Shown: positions 16,111 through 24,844, numbered from the stretch's first letter. The stretch: 64,000 nt of DNA from Chondromyces crocatus (GCF_001189295.1 NZ_CP012159.1:9718501-9782500); one strand, 5' to 3'. Made by a program: numbers and translations. Notes: generated by a model not told the origin, from the letters alone.

Positions 16111-19100
16111 CTAGGCGCTGGAGGCCACATCAGCGGCAGTGCCCTCGACACGCCGGGTCGGTGGCGCGAGGAAGCCGGTCCGGTGCATGCGGCTCAGGTA
16201 GACCTCGAACAGTGCCCTGTCCAGCGGACGACAGACGATCCCGGTCCCCGAAAGCGCCCGGCGCGTGTTCGCGTCGTCGAAGGGAGGCATTCGCACGCAC
16301 AGCTCCCAGCGCGTCAGCTCCCCATGGACGGGCTCACTCAGCAGCGGAAGCAGCGGGAACAAGGCATTGTCGGACGCCGTCTCGGAGGCACGAAGCAGGC
16401 GACTCACCCACGTCCCGTAGGAAACGCGCTCGAGCTTGTAACCGCTACCGATCACCAGATCGAAGAACCGGTTCAGCTTGATGTCCTCATTCGGCGTCGG
16501 GACCAGGTGATACACACCGCCCAGCGTCGACCGGTCGAGGGAGATGTGGGTCAGGGCCGCGCTCACGTAGTCCACCGGCGTGAACACCTTGCGGTGGTGT
16601 TCCATGTCGGGGCAGCTTCCCACCTGGACGCAGCCCTTGACGAGCCTGGACATGAAATCGTTCGTGTTCGCAGCCCCCCGGACCGTGTCCCCCAGAAGGA
16701 AGCCAGGCCGATAGATGTTGACGGGCAGGCCTCGCTCTCGGGCCGTGGTGACGAGCTTCTCGGCGACCCATTTGCTTTGCGAGTAGCCCATCTCGGTCCC
16801 CATGTGGGGTCGGCTGAACTCCAGCCCGGCATCCTCGCCAAGGAGATCCGTGCTGATGTAGTATCCGATCTGACCGTACACCGCGATCGACGAGACGTGA
16901 TGGAACGTCTTGATCTTGCGTGTGCAGGCCATCCGGAGGAGCTCACGCGTCCCCCCCACATTCACATCGCGGTGCGCGAGGTACGGGTTGACGTAGTTCA
17001 CCTCGGCACCGCAATGGTAGATCGCGTCGACGTGCTCGGTCAGGAATGCGAGCCTCTCCGCGCTGAGCCCGAGCTGTGGATGCGCAAGGTTCCCGGGAAC
17101 GGCCACGACGCGGCTCGCGTCCTTCGGTGTCGTTCCGGTGTAGCGCTGGAGCGCATCCAGGACGCGACGCAGCCCCTGCGAGGCGTCCTCCGCACGAACG
17201 AGGCAGTGAATCCGAGCGTCGGTGCGGTTCAACAGATCGCGCAGGAGGAAGGCGCCCAGGAAGCCCGTGGTCCCCGTCAGAAAGAGGTGATGAAGCGCGG
17301 AGGTCGGTGCAACGGCGTCAGACTCCGGACGAATGCGCTCGTCGAGCGTGCCGTCGGTCGTCAGGTGCTGCACCGTGGTCGTCACCATCGGCTTCGCGTT
17401 GCTGCGCACCACCTCGTCCACGAGGCGTGCGAGGGAGGCCATCGTCGGGGCCGAGAAGAGCGACTCCGCAGAGAGCTGAACGCCTCGCTCCTGCTGGATG
17501 CGAAGGAGCAAGCGTGCGACGTGCAGGGAGTTGCCACCCAGGGCGAAGAAGGAGTCCGACCGGAAGACCTCCTCGACACCGAGGACCTCTCGCCAGAGCC
17601 GCGCCAGGAACTGTTCGGTGAGGTTCCGAGGCAGCTCCTGCTCGTCGACGGGTCGCGGCGTGCCCGCACGCCCTGGCGCCGGCAGCGCAGCCCGGTCGAC
17701 CTTGCCGTTCGGCGTGAGTGGCAATGCAGGGAGCAGGACGAACGCCGAAGGGACGGCGTGGGGAGGGAGCCTTGCCTCGAGGTGCGCCCGCAGGCTCGCC
17801 GCGTTCGTCTGCGCGACCGCGTAGGCCACGAGGCGCTTGTCGCCAGGACAGTCCTCCCGCACGACGACCACCGACGCCTTCACCTGCGGGCACGTTGCCA
17901 GCACCGCCTCGATCTCTGCCGGCTCGATGCGGAAGCCGCGGAGCTTCACCTGGCGATCCAGCCGACCCAGGAACTCGATGGTGCCATCCGGCCGGTAGCG
18001 CGCACCATCGCCGGTCCGGTACATGCACGCCCCCTGCTCGACCGCGAACGGGTCGGGCACGAAGCGGCTCGCGGTGAGCTGAGAGTCGTTCCAGTACCCA
18101 TGACTCAGCCCGTCGCCAGCGACGTAAAGCTCTCCTGCGTCGCCCACGGAGACGGGCTGCAGGTCCTCACCGAGCACATACGCGCGGCTGTTCGAGATGG
18201 GCGTCCCGATCGGCAGCGCCCGCGTCTCCTCCGGCGCATCACGCACGACGTAGCTCGTCACGAACGTCGTGGCTTCGGTCGGACCGTAGCCGTTCACCAG
18301 ACGCTTCAGCCCCCCTCGTCGTAACACCGCGTGTGCCCACCTGGGATCGAGCGCGTCGCCTCCGACGACGAGCGTGCCCAGGTGGTCGAAGGCTTCGGGC
18401 GCGGTGTCGGCGAGGTGGTGGAACAGGGACGTGGTCAGAAACATCACCGAGATGCCCGCCGTCCGCACCGCCTCCTCGAACGCGCCGGGTGAAAGCTGTC
18501 GCCCCTCGGGCAGGATCACGAGACGAGCGCCGTGGAGCAGCGCTCCCCACACCTCGAAGATGGACGCATCGAAGGAGGGGTTGGCCGCGTGCATCACCCG
18601 ATCTTCAGGGCCGAACGACACATAACGCGTCCCCACGACGAGCCGGACGATGGCGCGGTGCGATACGGCGACCGCCTTGGGGCGCCCGGTGGAACCCGAG
18701 GTGAACATCACGTAGGCCGGATCCTCCGCCCCGGCCCGGAGCAGGGTGGGCGTGTGCGCCTCGCTCTCCGCGGCGCCCAGCCTTCCCTCGTCGAGCACGA
18801 CGTGCTGCCCCTGGAACCACGAGGGCACCGCCCGCTCCCCGCGGGAGAGGAGCACGCGGGTCCCCACCGTCTGCGCCATCTGCAGCAACCGTTCCTCGGG
18901 ATAGTTCGGATCGAGCGGGACATGGATGCCGCCTGCCTTCAGCGTCCCGAGCAGGCCGATCACCAGCTCCGGAGAGCGCTCGGCGAAGAGCGCGACCGGC
19001 ACCCCTGGGCCCACCCCGATCCCCCTCAACCTGCGCGCGAGGGCGCTGGCACGACGATCCAGCTCGCGGTAGGTCAGCGTGCGCCCCTCGAAGTCGATGG

Positions 19101-19341
19101 CCACCGCATCGGGAGATGCTGCCACGGTGGCCTCGAACAGCTCCGGGAGCGTCGCATCGCGGGGATAGTCCGTGCGCGTGTCGTTCCACGCGTCCAGACG
19201 ACGGCGACGGGTGTCGAGGGGCTCACCGGAGCCCGACATCGCTCGGCTCGGCCCCTCCTCCGTCGCGGCGCGCAGCGCCACGCCGCCAGCGCCCATCGTG
19301 TCGTTCGACCCTGTGAACTCGATTTCTTCATAGGCTCTCAT
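16111..19341 (-). CDS. A-T-R NRPS reductase, copy 2
   Basis: The 1076-aa paralogue of the neighbouring gene shares its A-T-R architecture: adenylation domain (FTSGSTGRPKA, NGYGPTEATTF, YRTGDGARY, NGKVDRAALP), carrier FFALGGNSL (Ser near 604) and reductase with GTTGFLG near 692 and YSQSK near 855. The pocket reads by eye D-A-F-F-V-G-G-T-F, seven of nine positions equal to the published valine code D-A-F-W-I-G-G-T-F, so valine or a similar branched residue is a reasonable guess. The open frame extends upstream to 19533, but ATG 19341 has AAAGGAG seven bases ahead and its product matches copy 1 from that area on, so I chose it. The product would be an amino aldehyde or alcohol. Pairs of amino aldehydes condense spontaneously to dialkylpyrazines. 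Confidence 0.92.
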   Translation of the reverse strand: MRAYEEIEFTGSNDTMGAGGVALRAATEEGPSRAMSGSGEPLDTRRRRLDAWNDTRTDYPRDATLPELFEATVAASPDAVAIDFEGRTLTYRELDRRASALARRLRGIGVGPGVPVALFAERSPELVIGLLGTLKAGGIHVPLDPNYPEERLLQMAQTVGTRVLLSRGERAVPSWFQGQHVVLDEGRLGAAESEAHTPTLLRAGAEDPAYVMFTSGSTGRPKAVAVSHRAIVRLVVGTRYVSFGPEDRVMHAANPSFDASIFEVWGALLHGARLVILPEGRQLSPGAFEEAVRTAGISVMFLTTSLFHHLADTAPEAFDHLGTLVVGGDALDPRWAHAVLRRGGLKRLVNGYGPTEATTFVTSYVVRDAPEETRALPIGTPISNSRAYVLGEDLQPVSVGDAGELYVAGDGLSHGYWNDSQLTASRFVPDPFAVEQGACMYRTGDGARYRPDGTIEFLGRLDRQVKLRGFRIEPAEIEAVLATCPQVKASVVVVREDCPGDKRLVAYAVAQTNAASLRAHLEARLPPHAVPSAFVLLPALPLTPNGKVDRAALPAPGRAGTPRPVDEQELPRNLTEQFLARLWREVLGVEEVFRSDSFFALGGNSLHVARLLLRIQQERGVQLSAESLFSAPTMASLARLVDEVVRSNAKPMVTTTVQHLTTDGTLDERIRPESDAVAPTSALHHLFLTGTTGFLGAFLLRDLLNRTDARIHCLVRAEDASQGLRRVLDALQRYTGTTPKDASRVVAVPGNLAHPQLGLSAERLAFLTEHVDAIYHCGAEVNYVNPYLAHRDVNVGGTRELLRMACTRKIKTFHHVSSIAVYGQIGYYISTDLLGEDAGLEFSRPHMGTEMGYSQSKWVAEKLVTTARERGLPVNIYRPGFLLGDTVRGAANTNDFMSRLVKGCVQVGSCPDMEHHRKVFTPVDYVSAALTHISLDRSTLGGVYHLVPTPNEDIKLNRFFDLVIGSGYKLERVSYGTWVSRLLRASETASDNALFPLLPLLSEPVHGELTRWELCVRMPPFDDANTRRALSGTGIVCRPLDRALFEVYLSRMHRTGFLAPPTRRVEGTAADVASSA

Positions 19342-19439
19342 GACATGTCTCCTTTCCGGTCGCGGCCATCCCCGACCGCACTGTCTGATGGAATGGATGC
19401 GCGGCCATCGCGCACCGGTGATTGGGGCACGAGAAGACG

Positions 19440-19501
19440 TTCGAGCGAGTTCAATGACGCTGAACTGCCTTTCGAGCGAGTTCAATGACGCTGAACTGCC
19501 T
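19440..19501. repeat. two exact 31-bp direct repeats
   Basis: Positions 19440-19470 and 19471-19501 carry the same 31 bases (beginning TTCGAGCGAG and ending GAACTGCCT), directly adjacent. They sit about 100-160 bp upstream of the second A-T-R start. The first copy of the gene lacks this tandem, so it arose after the gene duplication. It could double an operator or be a neutral slippage product. Confidence 0.85.
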
Positions 19502-19518
19502 TCGGCGTGCAGGCCGCT

Positions 19519-19607
19519 CGATTCGAACCGCAACGCATGTGCCGCTCTCTTCCAGAATCAGCAGGAGCGTCGAAACATGCCGCCAATCGCCAAGCAGTCT
19601 GCGAGAA
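19519..19607 (-). repeat. duplicated upstream block, copy 2
   Basis: This is the counterpart of 15876-15964 in the leader of the second A-T-R gene. The match includes CTTCCAG, CGCCAAT and GAGCAG/AAGCAG words in the same order and nearly the same spacing, and extends weakly to about 19677. The block lies about 178 bp from the start here and about 261 bp in copy 1. Confidence 0.6.
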
Positions 19608-19639
19608 CGCTGAGAGGGAAATTCACTCTCATCGTTCTC
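19603..19639. promoter_or_regulatory. 14-bp inverted repeat, possible operator
   Basis: GAGAACGCTGAGAG at 19603-19616 and CTCTCATCGTTCTC at 19626-19639 are inverted copies with one mismatch, separated by nine bases. On the minus strand this is about 265 bp upstream of the second A-T-R gene. It could be an operator or, in RNA, a hairpin. The corresponding region of copy 1 has a shorter imperfect palindrome (GTGAGAAAGCTTTCAC at 15957-15972). Confidence 0.4.
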
Positions 19640-20367
19640 GGTCACCCGTGAAAGCGTCTCTACCGTGTCGTCGGTCAGCGCGGCGGATCCGAATGATTGG
19701 TCCACCGGTACCATGTTCATTCTTCGTCCGCAACAGGACCAGGTTCACTCGATTGGCATCGAATCGAGTCCGTCTTTACAGGAAATGAAACCTGCAACGC
19801 CAGCTCGGTCCCCACCTTCGTTCCGCGCATGGTGGTGCAATGGCACGAAATGGCGACGCAATGGTTGCAGCGCGAGTCCACGGTGGATGCAGTCACCAGA
19901 CCAGGCGATGACGCCGGACCAGGGGTCACCGGTGACACCACCCGATGGCCGCGATCCCCCGCATCCTCCATCCCCGCCGATGGCCACCGACGCGCGCCTC
20001 ACGCCTCACCTGGGCGTCGCCTCGCCAGGCACGCGACCGTGAGCGGTCTCGTCGCGAACCTCCAGGGGGTCGCCTCGCCCCCTCTCCCACCGAGCCTCCT
20101 GGGAGCGCCCCGCCTCGTGCTCACGCCGGTGACGCCGCGCACGCCCCATCCCGTCATTCCACTGCGCAGCCAATCACACCCACCCCCCTCATGTCGTCGA
20201 AGGTGGCAATGCGCGCACCTCACCAATCGACGATGACCCGTCTTCCACGATTGAACGCATCCGCCGTGCCAGACACGAAGGCAGGATTTCGTTCAATAGG
20301 GCTCTCGAATTCCAGACCGGGAGCCTCTATTCTTCTCATGTCACGAAACCTCACAAGGAAGGTTGCC

Positions 20368-20802
20368 ATGGCCGCAGACCAAATCATCGCCCGGTTGCGC
20401 TCCATCTTCGATGCATTCACCACGCGAGGTGATGCGTCGCATCTGCTGGAGTGCCTCACGGAGGAGACCGTCTATCAAATCTCGATCGGGCCAGGGACTC
20501 CCGTTGCCAACGAGTATGTCGGCAAGGAGGCCATCACGGAGTATTTCCGCGGGCTCCCCGCGAACGTTCAGCACATCAGCCTCAACATCCACGATTATTT
20601 CGCGAATGATCAGAAGGGCGTCGTCACGGGGGACGAGACCCTGCGCATCGTCAAGGATGGGACGGTCTTCTACACCCAGTGGGCGACCATCTTCACCTTC
20701 GACGGCGACAAGATCACCCATGTCATGGTGGTCGAGAACCTCGGCGCATTGAGCCAGGCCTACGGCGTGCCGCACGCTGGCCCGCCCTCGATCGCGGCCT
20801 GA
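20368..20802 (+). CDS. SnoaL-like / NTF2-fold protein
   Basis: The 144-aa protein has the pattern of the SnoaL-like cone-shaped alpha+beta barrel: helical start (IIARLRSIFDAFTTRGD), LLECLTEETVYQI, a VGKEAITEYFRGLP helix and paired beta strands ending YTQWATIFTFDGDKITHVMVVE. Such proteins bind small hydrophobic ligands and can be isomerases, cyclases or hydrolases in polyketide or steroid metabolism; no catalytic residues can be assigned here. ATG 20368 follows AAGGAAGG at good spacing, so longer upstream starts are rejected. It is divergent from the A-T-R genes across 1 kb; a role in their pathway is possible but not supported by the sequence. Confidence 0.75.
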   Translation: MAADQIIARLRSIFDAFTTRGDASHLLECLTEETVYQISIGPGTPVANEYVGKEAITEYFRGLPANVQHISLNIHDYFANDQKGVVTGDETLRIVKDGTVFYTQWATIFTFDGDKITHVMVVENLGALSQAYGVPHAGPPSIAA

Positions 20803-20951
20803 TCCCTCCCCTTCCCCGTCCCCTCTCCTGAGCACGCCCTTCGCGGGCCCCCTCCCGAACGCGCCTCCCGCGGGCGCCCCTCCTCGTCCATCGCCCTTCC
20901 CGCGCCGCGCCTCAGCCTCGCGCCTCCATCGCGCCTCCCTCCCGCCTCCGC

Positions 20952-21854
20952 CTATGGCCCATCCGTCGGCGCGAGCTGCTCGGCCATCGCGGCAAGCTCC
21001 GCCCCGAGGAAGTCGAGCAGCGCCCGCAGCTTCGGCGAGCGGCGCATGTCGGCGTGGTAGCCGGCCCAGATGTCGCGCCCTGGCGGCGGCTCCCCCAGGT
21101 CCAGGCGCCGCAAGCTGCGCCGCCCATCCCCCAGGGTGCGCGGCAGGACCGCGATCCCTCCGCCCGCCTCGCACAGCGCCGCCTGCACATCACGGCTGTT
21201 GCTGCGGCCTGCGATGTGCGCCGCGGGCAGCATCCGGCGCAGCCAGGTCACGTCCGCGAGCCCCGCGAAGGCCTCGTTCATCGTGATCAGCGCGTGCCCC
21301 TCGCCCTCGCCGCGTGTGGGTGTCCCCGCCCGCTTCAGGTACGCCGATGTCGCGTAGACACCGAAGGCGACGTGCGTGGCCTTGCGCTCCACGACGTCGC
21401 TCTCCTCGAAGCGACGGAACCGGAACACCAGGTCCGCCTCGCGCCGCGCCAGGCTGAGCAACCGCGTCTCGGCGACGATCTCGATCGTCACGCGCGGGTG
21501 CCGCTGGGTGAAGCGCGCGAAGATCGGCGCGACCACGTGGCTGCCGAACCACTCGGACGTGGACACCCGCACGAGGCCCGAGAGCTCGGCCTCTTGCCCG
21601 GCGAGCGCCCGGTCGACGGAGAGGGCCTCGGCCTCCATCCGCTCCACGTGGGCGAGGATGCGCGCCCCCTCGTCGGTGAGCACGAACCCCTCGGCGCTGC
21701 GCTGGAACAGCCGGGTTCCCACCACCTCCTCCAGCGCCCGCAGGCGGCGGCCCAGCGTGGGCTGCGTCTGGCCGATGGCGCGCGCGGCGGCAGAGAGGTT
21801 TCCCGCACGGGCCACGGCAAGGAACACGCGCAGGTCGTCCCAGTCAGGTCGCAT
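20952..21854 (-). CDS. LysR-family transcriptional regulator
   Basis: The 300-aa product begins with a winged helix-turn-helix typical of LysR (WDDLRVFLAVARAGNLSAAARAIGQTQPTLGRRLRALE) over about residues 5-45, followed by a substrate-binding domain from about 90 (LVRVSTSEWFGSHVVAPIFARF). Length is normal. LysR proteins usually control the divergent neighbour. The divergent neighbour here starts with a fragment that looks like the N-terminus of a zinc alcohol dehydrogenase, a common LysR-paired enzyme, so the regulator may have lost its original target and now face the royal-jelly-family lipoprotein gene. Confidence 0.92.
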   Translation of the reverse strand: MRPDWDDLRVFLAVARAGNLSAAARAIGQTQPTLGRRLRALEEVVGTRLFQRSAEGFVLTDEGARILAHVERMEAEALSVDRALAGQEAELSGLVRVSTSEWFGSHVVAPIFARFTQRHPRVTIEIVAETRLLSLARREADLVFRFRRFEESDVVERKATHVAFGVYATSAYLKRAGTPTRGEGEGHALITMNEAFAGLADVTWLRRMLPAAHIAGRSNSRDVQAALCEAGGGIAVLPRTLGDGRRSLRRLDLGEPPPGRDIWAGYHADMRRSPKLRALLDFLGAELAAMAEQLAPTDGP

Positions 21855-21984
21855 GGGTCACTCCCGCCATCGGCGGAGGGTATGCATTTTCGCATGGCGT
21901 GCGTGAGACATCGTCGGTGTTCAGAGACGCCCCAGAGTCGCACCTTGAGCCCTGCGAGGTCGCAGAGACCCCCTGGAGACGCCC

Positions 21985-22068
21985 ATGAAAGCCGTCGTTT
22001 ACCGCACGCCTCTCCCCATCGACCACGAAGACAGCCTGCTCGACGCCGACGTGCCCGCGGAGACCTGC
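21985..22068 (+). pseudogene. remnant of zinc alcohol dehydrogenase N-terminus
   Basis: These 28 codons are in frame with the downstream lipoprotein gene but do not resemble a signal peptide. They read MKAVVYRTPLPIDHEDSLLD and a few more residues, which matches the usual opening of zinc-binding alcohol dehydrogenase/quinone oxidoreductase proteins (MKA[IV]xY...LPI...DSLLD). The rest of that enzyme is missing; the frame runs straight into MKTLTAILAATSLLVAC. Together with the divergent LysR gene this suggests that an alcohol dehydrogenase was deleted or replaced and only its start survives. The family match is from memory of the family, not from a search. Confidence 0.5.
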
Positions 22069-23172
22069 ATGAAGACCCTCACCGCGATCCTCGCTGCCAC
22101 CTCGCTGCTCGTCGCTTGCCAGCCGCCTGACGCCTCAGCGCCGAGCGCCCCCACCTCGACGCCCACGCTCACCGTCGCCGCCACGAGCGACGCGATGATC
22201 TGGAACGCCGTCGCCGTCGCCGACGACGGCCGCATCTTCGTCAGTGCCCCGCGCTGGACCGGCACACGCGGCCCCTCCCTCGCCCGGCTCGACGCGCAAG
22301 GCCGCCCCGCCCCTTACCCTGACGCCGCATGGAACGCCTGGAAGCCCGGCGACGACGCCGCCCACGCCTTCGTCAACATCAACGCCATCCACCGCGACAC
22401 CGAAGGTGGCCTGTGGGTCGTCGACACTGGTAGCCCCGACTTCGGCGGCGCCCCGCTGCCCGGCGGCGCGAAGCTCGTACGCATCGACCTCGCCCGCGAC
22501 GCCGTGCTGCGCGTGTACCCCTTCGACGAGCGCATCGCCACGCCCCGGAGCTACGTCGACGACCTCCGCTTCCACGGCCGCAACGCCTACCTCACCGACG
22601 CTGGCCAGCCTGGCCTCATCGTGCTCGACATCGACACCGGCGACGCCCGGCGCGTGCTCGACGGCACCCCCTTCACCACCGCCTCCGAGGACCGCCCCAT
22701 CGTGGTCGACGGCCAGGTCCTCCGCGCCCCTGACGGCAAGCCCTTGCGGGTGCACGCCGACCCCCTCGAAGTGAGCCCCGACGGGCAGTGGTTTTACTTC
22801 GCCCCCCTCAGCGGCCCCATGTGGCGCATCGAGACCCGCTGGCTGGACACCCCCGGCCTCGACGACGCGACCCTCGCCGAGCACGTCGAGCCCTGGTTCG
22901 ACCTGCCCGCGGTCGGTGGGACGGCGATGGACGCCGACGGGACCCTCTACTTCACGGACCTCGCGCAGAACGCCCTGCGCAAGCGCACCCCCGACGGCGA
23001 GGTGGAGACCATCCTCACCGACCCGCGCCTCCACTGGGTGGACGCTCCGTACCTCGACGCGCGCGGCGTGCTCTGGATGCCGGCGCCCCAGATGGATCGT
23101 GTCGCACTGTTCAATGGCGGCGAGGCGCGCACCCGGTGGCCCGTGGAGCTGCTCACGCTGTCTCTGCGCTGA
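22069..23172 (+). CDS. royal jelly protein (MRJP/yellow) family lipoprotein
   Basis: The mature start is set at ATG 22069 (GGAG six bases ahead), giving 367 aa with a lipoprotein signal (MKTLTAILAATSLLVAC, Cys about 17). The mature part has the order of motifs of the major royal jelly/yellow family, a six-bladed propeller: IWNAVAVADDGRIFVSAPRW, PSLARLDAQGRPAPYPDAAWNAW, FVNINAIHRD, LWVVDTG, KLVRIDL, SYVDDLRFHGRNAYLTDAG, GLIVLDIDTGDARRVL, then WFYFAPLSGPMWRI and YFTDLAQNAL. Bacterial members are exported and of uncertain function, sometimes proposed as lactonase-like or ligand-binding proteins. The reading frame continues upstream into a dehydrogenase-like fragment, so automatic annotation could start it 84 bp too early. 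Confidence 0.85.
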   Translation: MKTLTAILAATSLLVACQPPDASAPSAPTSTPTLTVAATSDAMIWNAVAVADDGRIFVSAPRWTGTRGPSLARLDAQGRPAPYPDAAWNAWKPGDDAAHAFVNINAIHRDTEGGLWVVDTGSPDFGGAPLPGGAKLVRIDLARDAVLRVYPFDERIATPRSYVDDLRFHGRNAYLTDAGQPGLIVLDIDTGDARRVLDGTPFTTASEDRPIVVDGQVLRAPDGKPLRVHADPLEVSPDGQWFYFAPLSGPMWRIETRWLDTPGLDDATLAEHVEPWFDLPAVGGTAMDADGTLYFTDLAQNALRKRTPDGEVETILTDPRLHWVDAPYLDARGVLWMPAPQMDRVALFNGGEARTRWPVELLTLSLR

Positions 23173-23184
23173 AGAGCCGCGACA

Positions 23185-23238
23185 CGCTGAAAGGCTTCGG
23201 CGCGCGGAGAGGCTTCGACGCGCTGAAAGGCTTCGACG
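23185..23238. repeat. three tandem 18-bp repeats
   Basis: Just after the royal-jelly-family gene, three 18-bp units (23185, 23203, 23221) with consensus CGCTGAAAGGCTTCGACG run head to tail with a few mismatches. Short slippage-type repeat; no function evident. Confidence 0.75.
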
Positions 23239-23445
23239 GCACACCGTTCGGGGGCGTCAGGCCGAACTTCGGACGCCCGTGGACCATGGATCGCTGAAAA
23301 GCGTGCATGGCGCGCGCGTTACATAAAGTGGATGTTCGACACGCAGACCGCCCTGCAGATGCTGAGGGAATCGCGGTCGGGTGGAGGGGTGGGGCGGCGA
23401 CGCGACGCTCGACACGACGCGCCGCCGCGAGCAGGCAGGGAGGGA

Positions 23446-24159
23446 TCAGGTGGCGCTCGGCGCATCTCCTGCGATGGGCGGCTTCGGCCCCAGCGGCGGC
23501 CGATCTTCGTGGACGCGGAGGTCAGGGAAGAAGTCCCTCATCTCTCGCTCTCGCCCCAGGAGCGAGAGTTCGGCCCGGACGAGCGGCTTGGCCACCTGGT
23601 TGTATACGTGGAGGAAGCGCTCCCGCGCCTGCACCAGGCTCGCTGTGCTCTTCAGCTTGACGGCCACCGACGTGCCCTTGTCCGCAAGCGCCGCTTCCAG
23701 ATCGTCGCTCGCCTCGGTGAGCTTCGCCAGCCGCGCCACGCGGTCCGGCAGCGCGACATTCGCGGGCACATCGAAGCCGCGGATCGCGTCCTTGAGGCGC
23801 GCGTTCACGTCGGCCGGCTTGAGCGCGGAGAGCGCGCCGAGCTTGCTCCTCTTGAAGAAGGCCTCGCGGTCGAACTGCGCCGCCTCGTCGAGTGAGTTCA
23901 GGTAGCTGTGGAACCGCTCCAGCTCCTTGCGCCCCCGCGAGGTGGCCTCTTCCACGCCGACGCGCTGTCCGCGCAGGTCACTGCGGGTGATGCCCGCATT
24001 CTTCAGCTCTTGATTCACCCCCTGAACCGACCCCAGCACCAGGCCCCGGAGCCCGCTGACGTTCACCAGCGTGGCCACACCCTCCAGCCTCATTAAGGCC
24101 GTCAAAAAGCCGCCGCCGTACTCGTCCACTTCGAAATAGTCGATGTAATTGTCCGCCAT
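23446..24159 (-). CDS. unrecognised helical protein
   Basis: I do not recognise this 237-aa protein. It is predicted by eye to be mainly alpha-helical, without signal peptide or membrane helices. An acidic, aromatic start (MADNYIDYFEVDEYGGGF) leads into a hydrophobic, Gly-rich segment (ALMRLEGVATLVNVSGLRGLVLGSV) and then several charged helices; the last 25 residues are Pro-rich. ATG 24159 is supported by GGGAGG in front; the frame is open further upstream but there it runs through the tandem repeats. It is convergent to the royal-jelly-family gene, and the 43-bp repeat array lies in its upstream region. Confidence 0.6.
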   Translation of the reverse strand: MADNYIDYFEVDEYGGGFLTALMRLEGVATLVNVSGLRGLVLGSVQGVNQELKNAGITRSDLRGQRVGVEEATSRGRKELERFHSYLNSLDEAAQFDREAFFKRSKLGALSALKPADVNARLKDAIRGFDVPANVALPDRVARLAKLTEASDDLEAALADKGTSVAVKLKSTASLVQARERFLHVYNQVAKPLVRAELSLLGREREMRDFFPDLRVHEDRPPLGPKPPIAGDAPSAT

Positions 24160-24344
24160 GTTCAGTTCCTCCCTGTTCTCGGAGAATTTAGAAAGCTGTA
24201 CCAGACAGACACGACCTGTCGAGGCGGGAATTATCCAGCAGCACAGTCTCGACGCAACGCACGAAAGTCCCTCGTCAACGCGCACGGCGAGGTGCACAAG
24301 CCCTCGAATGTCCGTCCAAACCGTATTCACGTGACCTTGGCAGC

Positions 24345-24650
24345 CCAGGTGTCCATCCCGAGGCCTCGACGCCCATGCCTGGGCAGCCAGGGTCAGCCCC
24401 GACCCCTCGGGACACGCGCCTGGGCCGCCAAGGCATCCATCCCGACCCCTCGGGATGAACACCTGGGCTGCCAAGGCATCCATCCCGAGCCCCCGGGATG
24501 GCCACCTGGGCTGCCAAGGTCATCGCCCCGAGCCCTCGGGATGGACACCTGGTCGGCCAAGGTCATCGTCCCGAGCCCTCGGGATGGACACCTGGTCGGC
24601 CAAGGTCATCGTCCCGAGCCCTCGGGATGGACACCTGGTCGGCCAAGGTC
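24345..24650. repeat. 43-bp tandem array with built-in hairpin (about 7 units)
   Basis: A repeated unit recurs at a strict 43-bp spacing, with anchors (CCGA) at 24399, 24442, 24485, 24528, 24571 and 24614 and a more diverged first unit anchored at 24358. The last three units are virtually identical. Each unit contains CCCGAG-CC-CTCGGG, a perfect 6-bp inverted repeat with a 2-bp loop, followed by a GGCCAAGGTC-type word. There are no spacers, so it is not a CRISPR. It lies upstream of the unrecognised helical protein gene and downstream of the triple-repeat lipoprotein gene. Possible roles are transcription termination, protein binding, or none. Confidence 0.85.
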
Positions 24651-24844
24651 AGATTTGCACGGGAAAACGGGCATGCGGGCTGCAGTAGCTGACGGTGGAG
24701 GTGCCAGAGGCGAACCTGGGGCTATCCGCTCGACGGCCCCACCCTCCTGGCCTGCTCGAGCACGGCGTCGCGGGATGCGCTCGTGAGCCGGTGGACGTGG
24801 TCGAGGAGCACGCCGTCGAGGCGGCCCTGCGTTCAGCGCCCCCC

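Larger units (their letters stand above)
19342..20367. other. long divergent intergenic region with repeats
   Basis: About 1 kb between the second A-T-R gene and the SnoaL-like gene. It holds the 31-bp direct repeat, the duplicated upstream block and a 14-bp inverted repeat, all toward the A-T-R side. The part from 19680 to 20340 is less GC-rich than the genes and shows no open frame with a ribosome-binding site or recognisable product. Confidence 0.5.

Noticed and set aside
19342-19533. Upstream extension of the second A-T-R gene to 19533
   Set aside because: The extra 64 residues translate the 31-bp repeats and have no match in the paralogue; ATG 19341 has an excellent ribosome-binding site.
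24345-24650. CRISPR array
   Set aside because: The whole 43-bp unit repeats without unique spacers and there are no cas genes.
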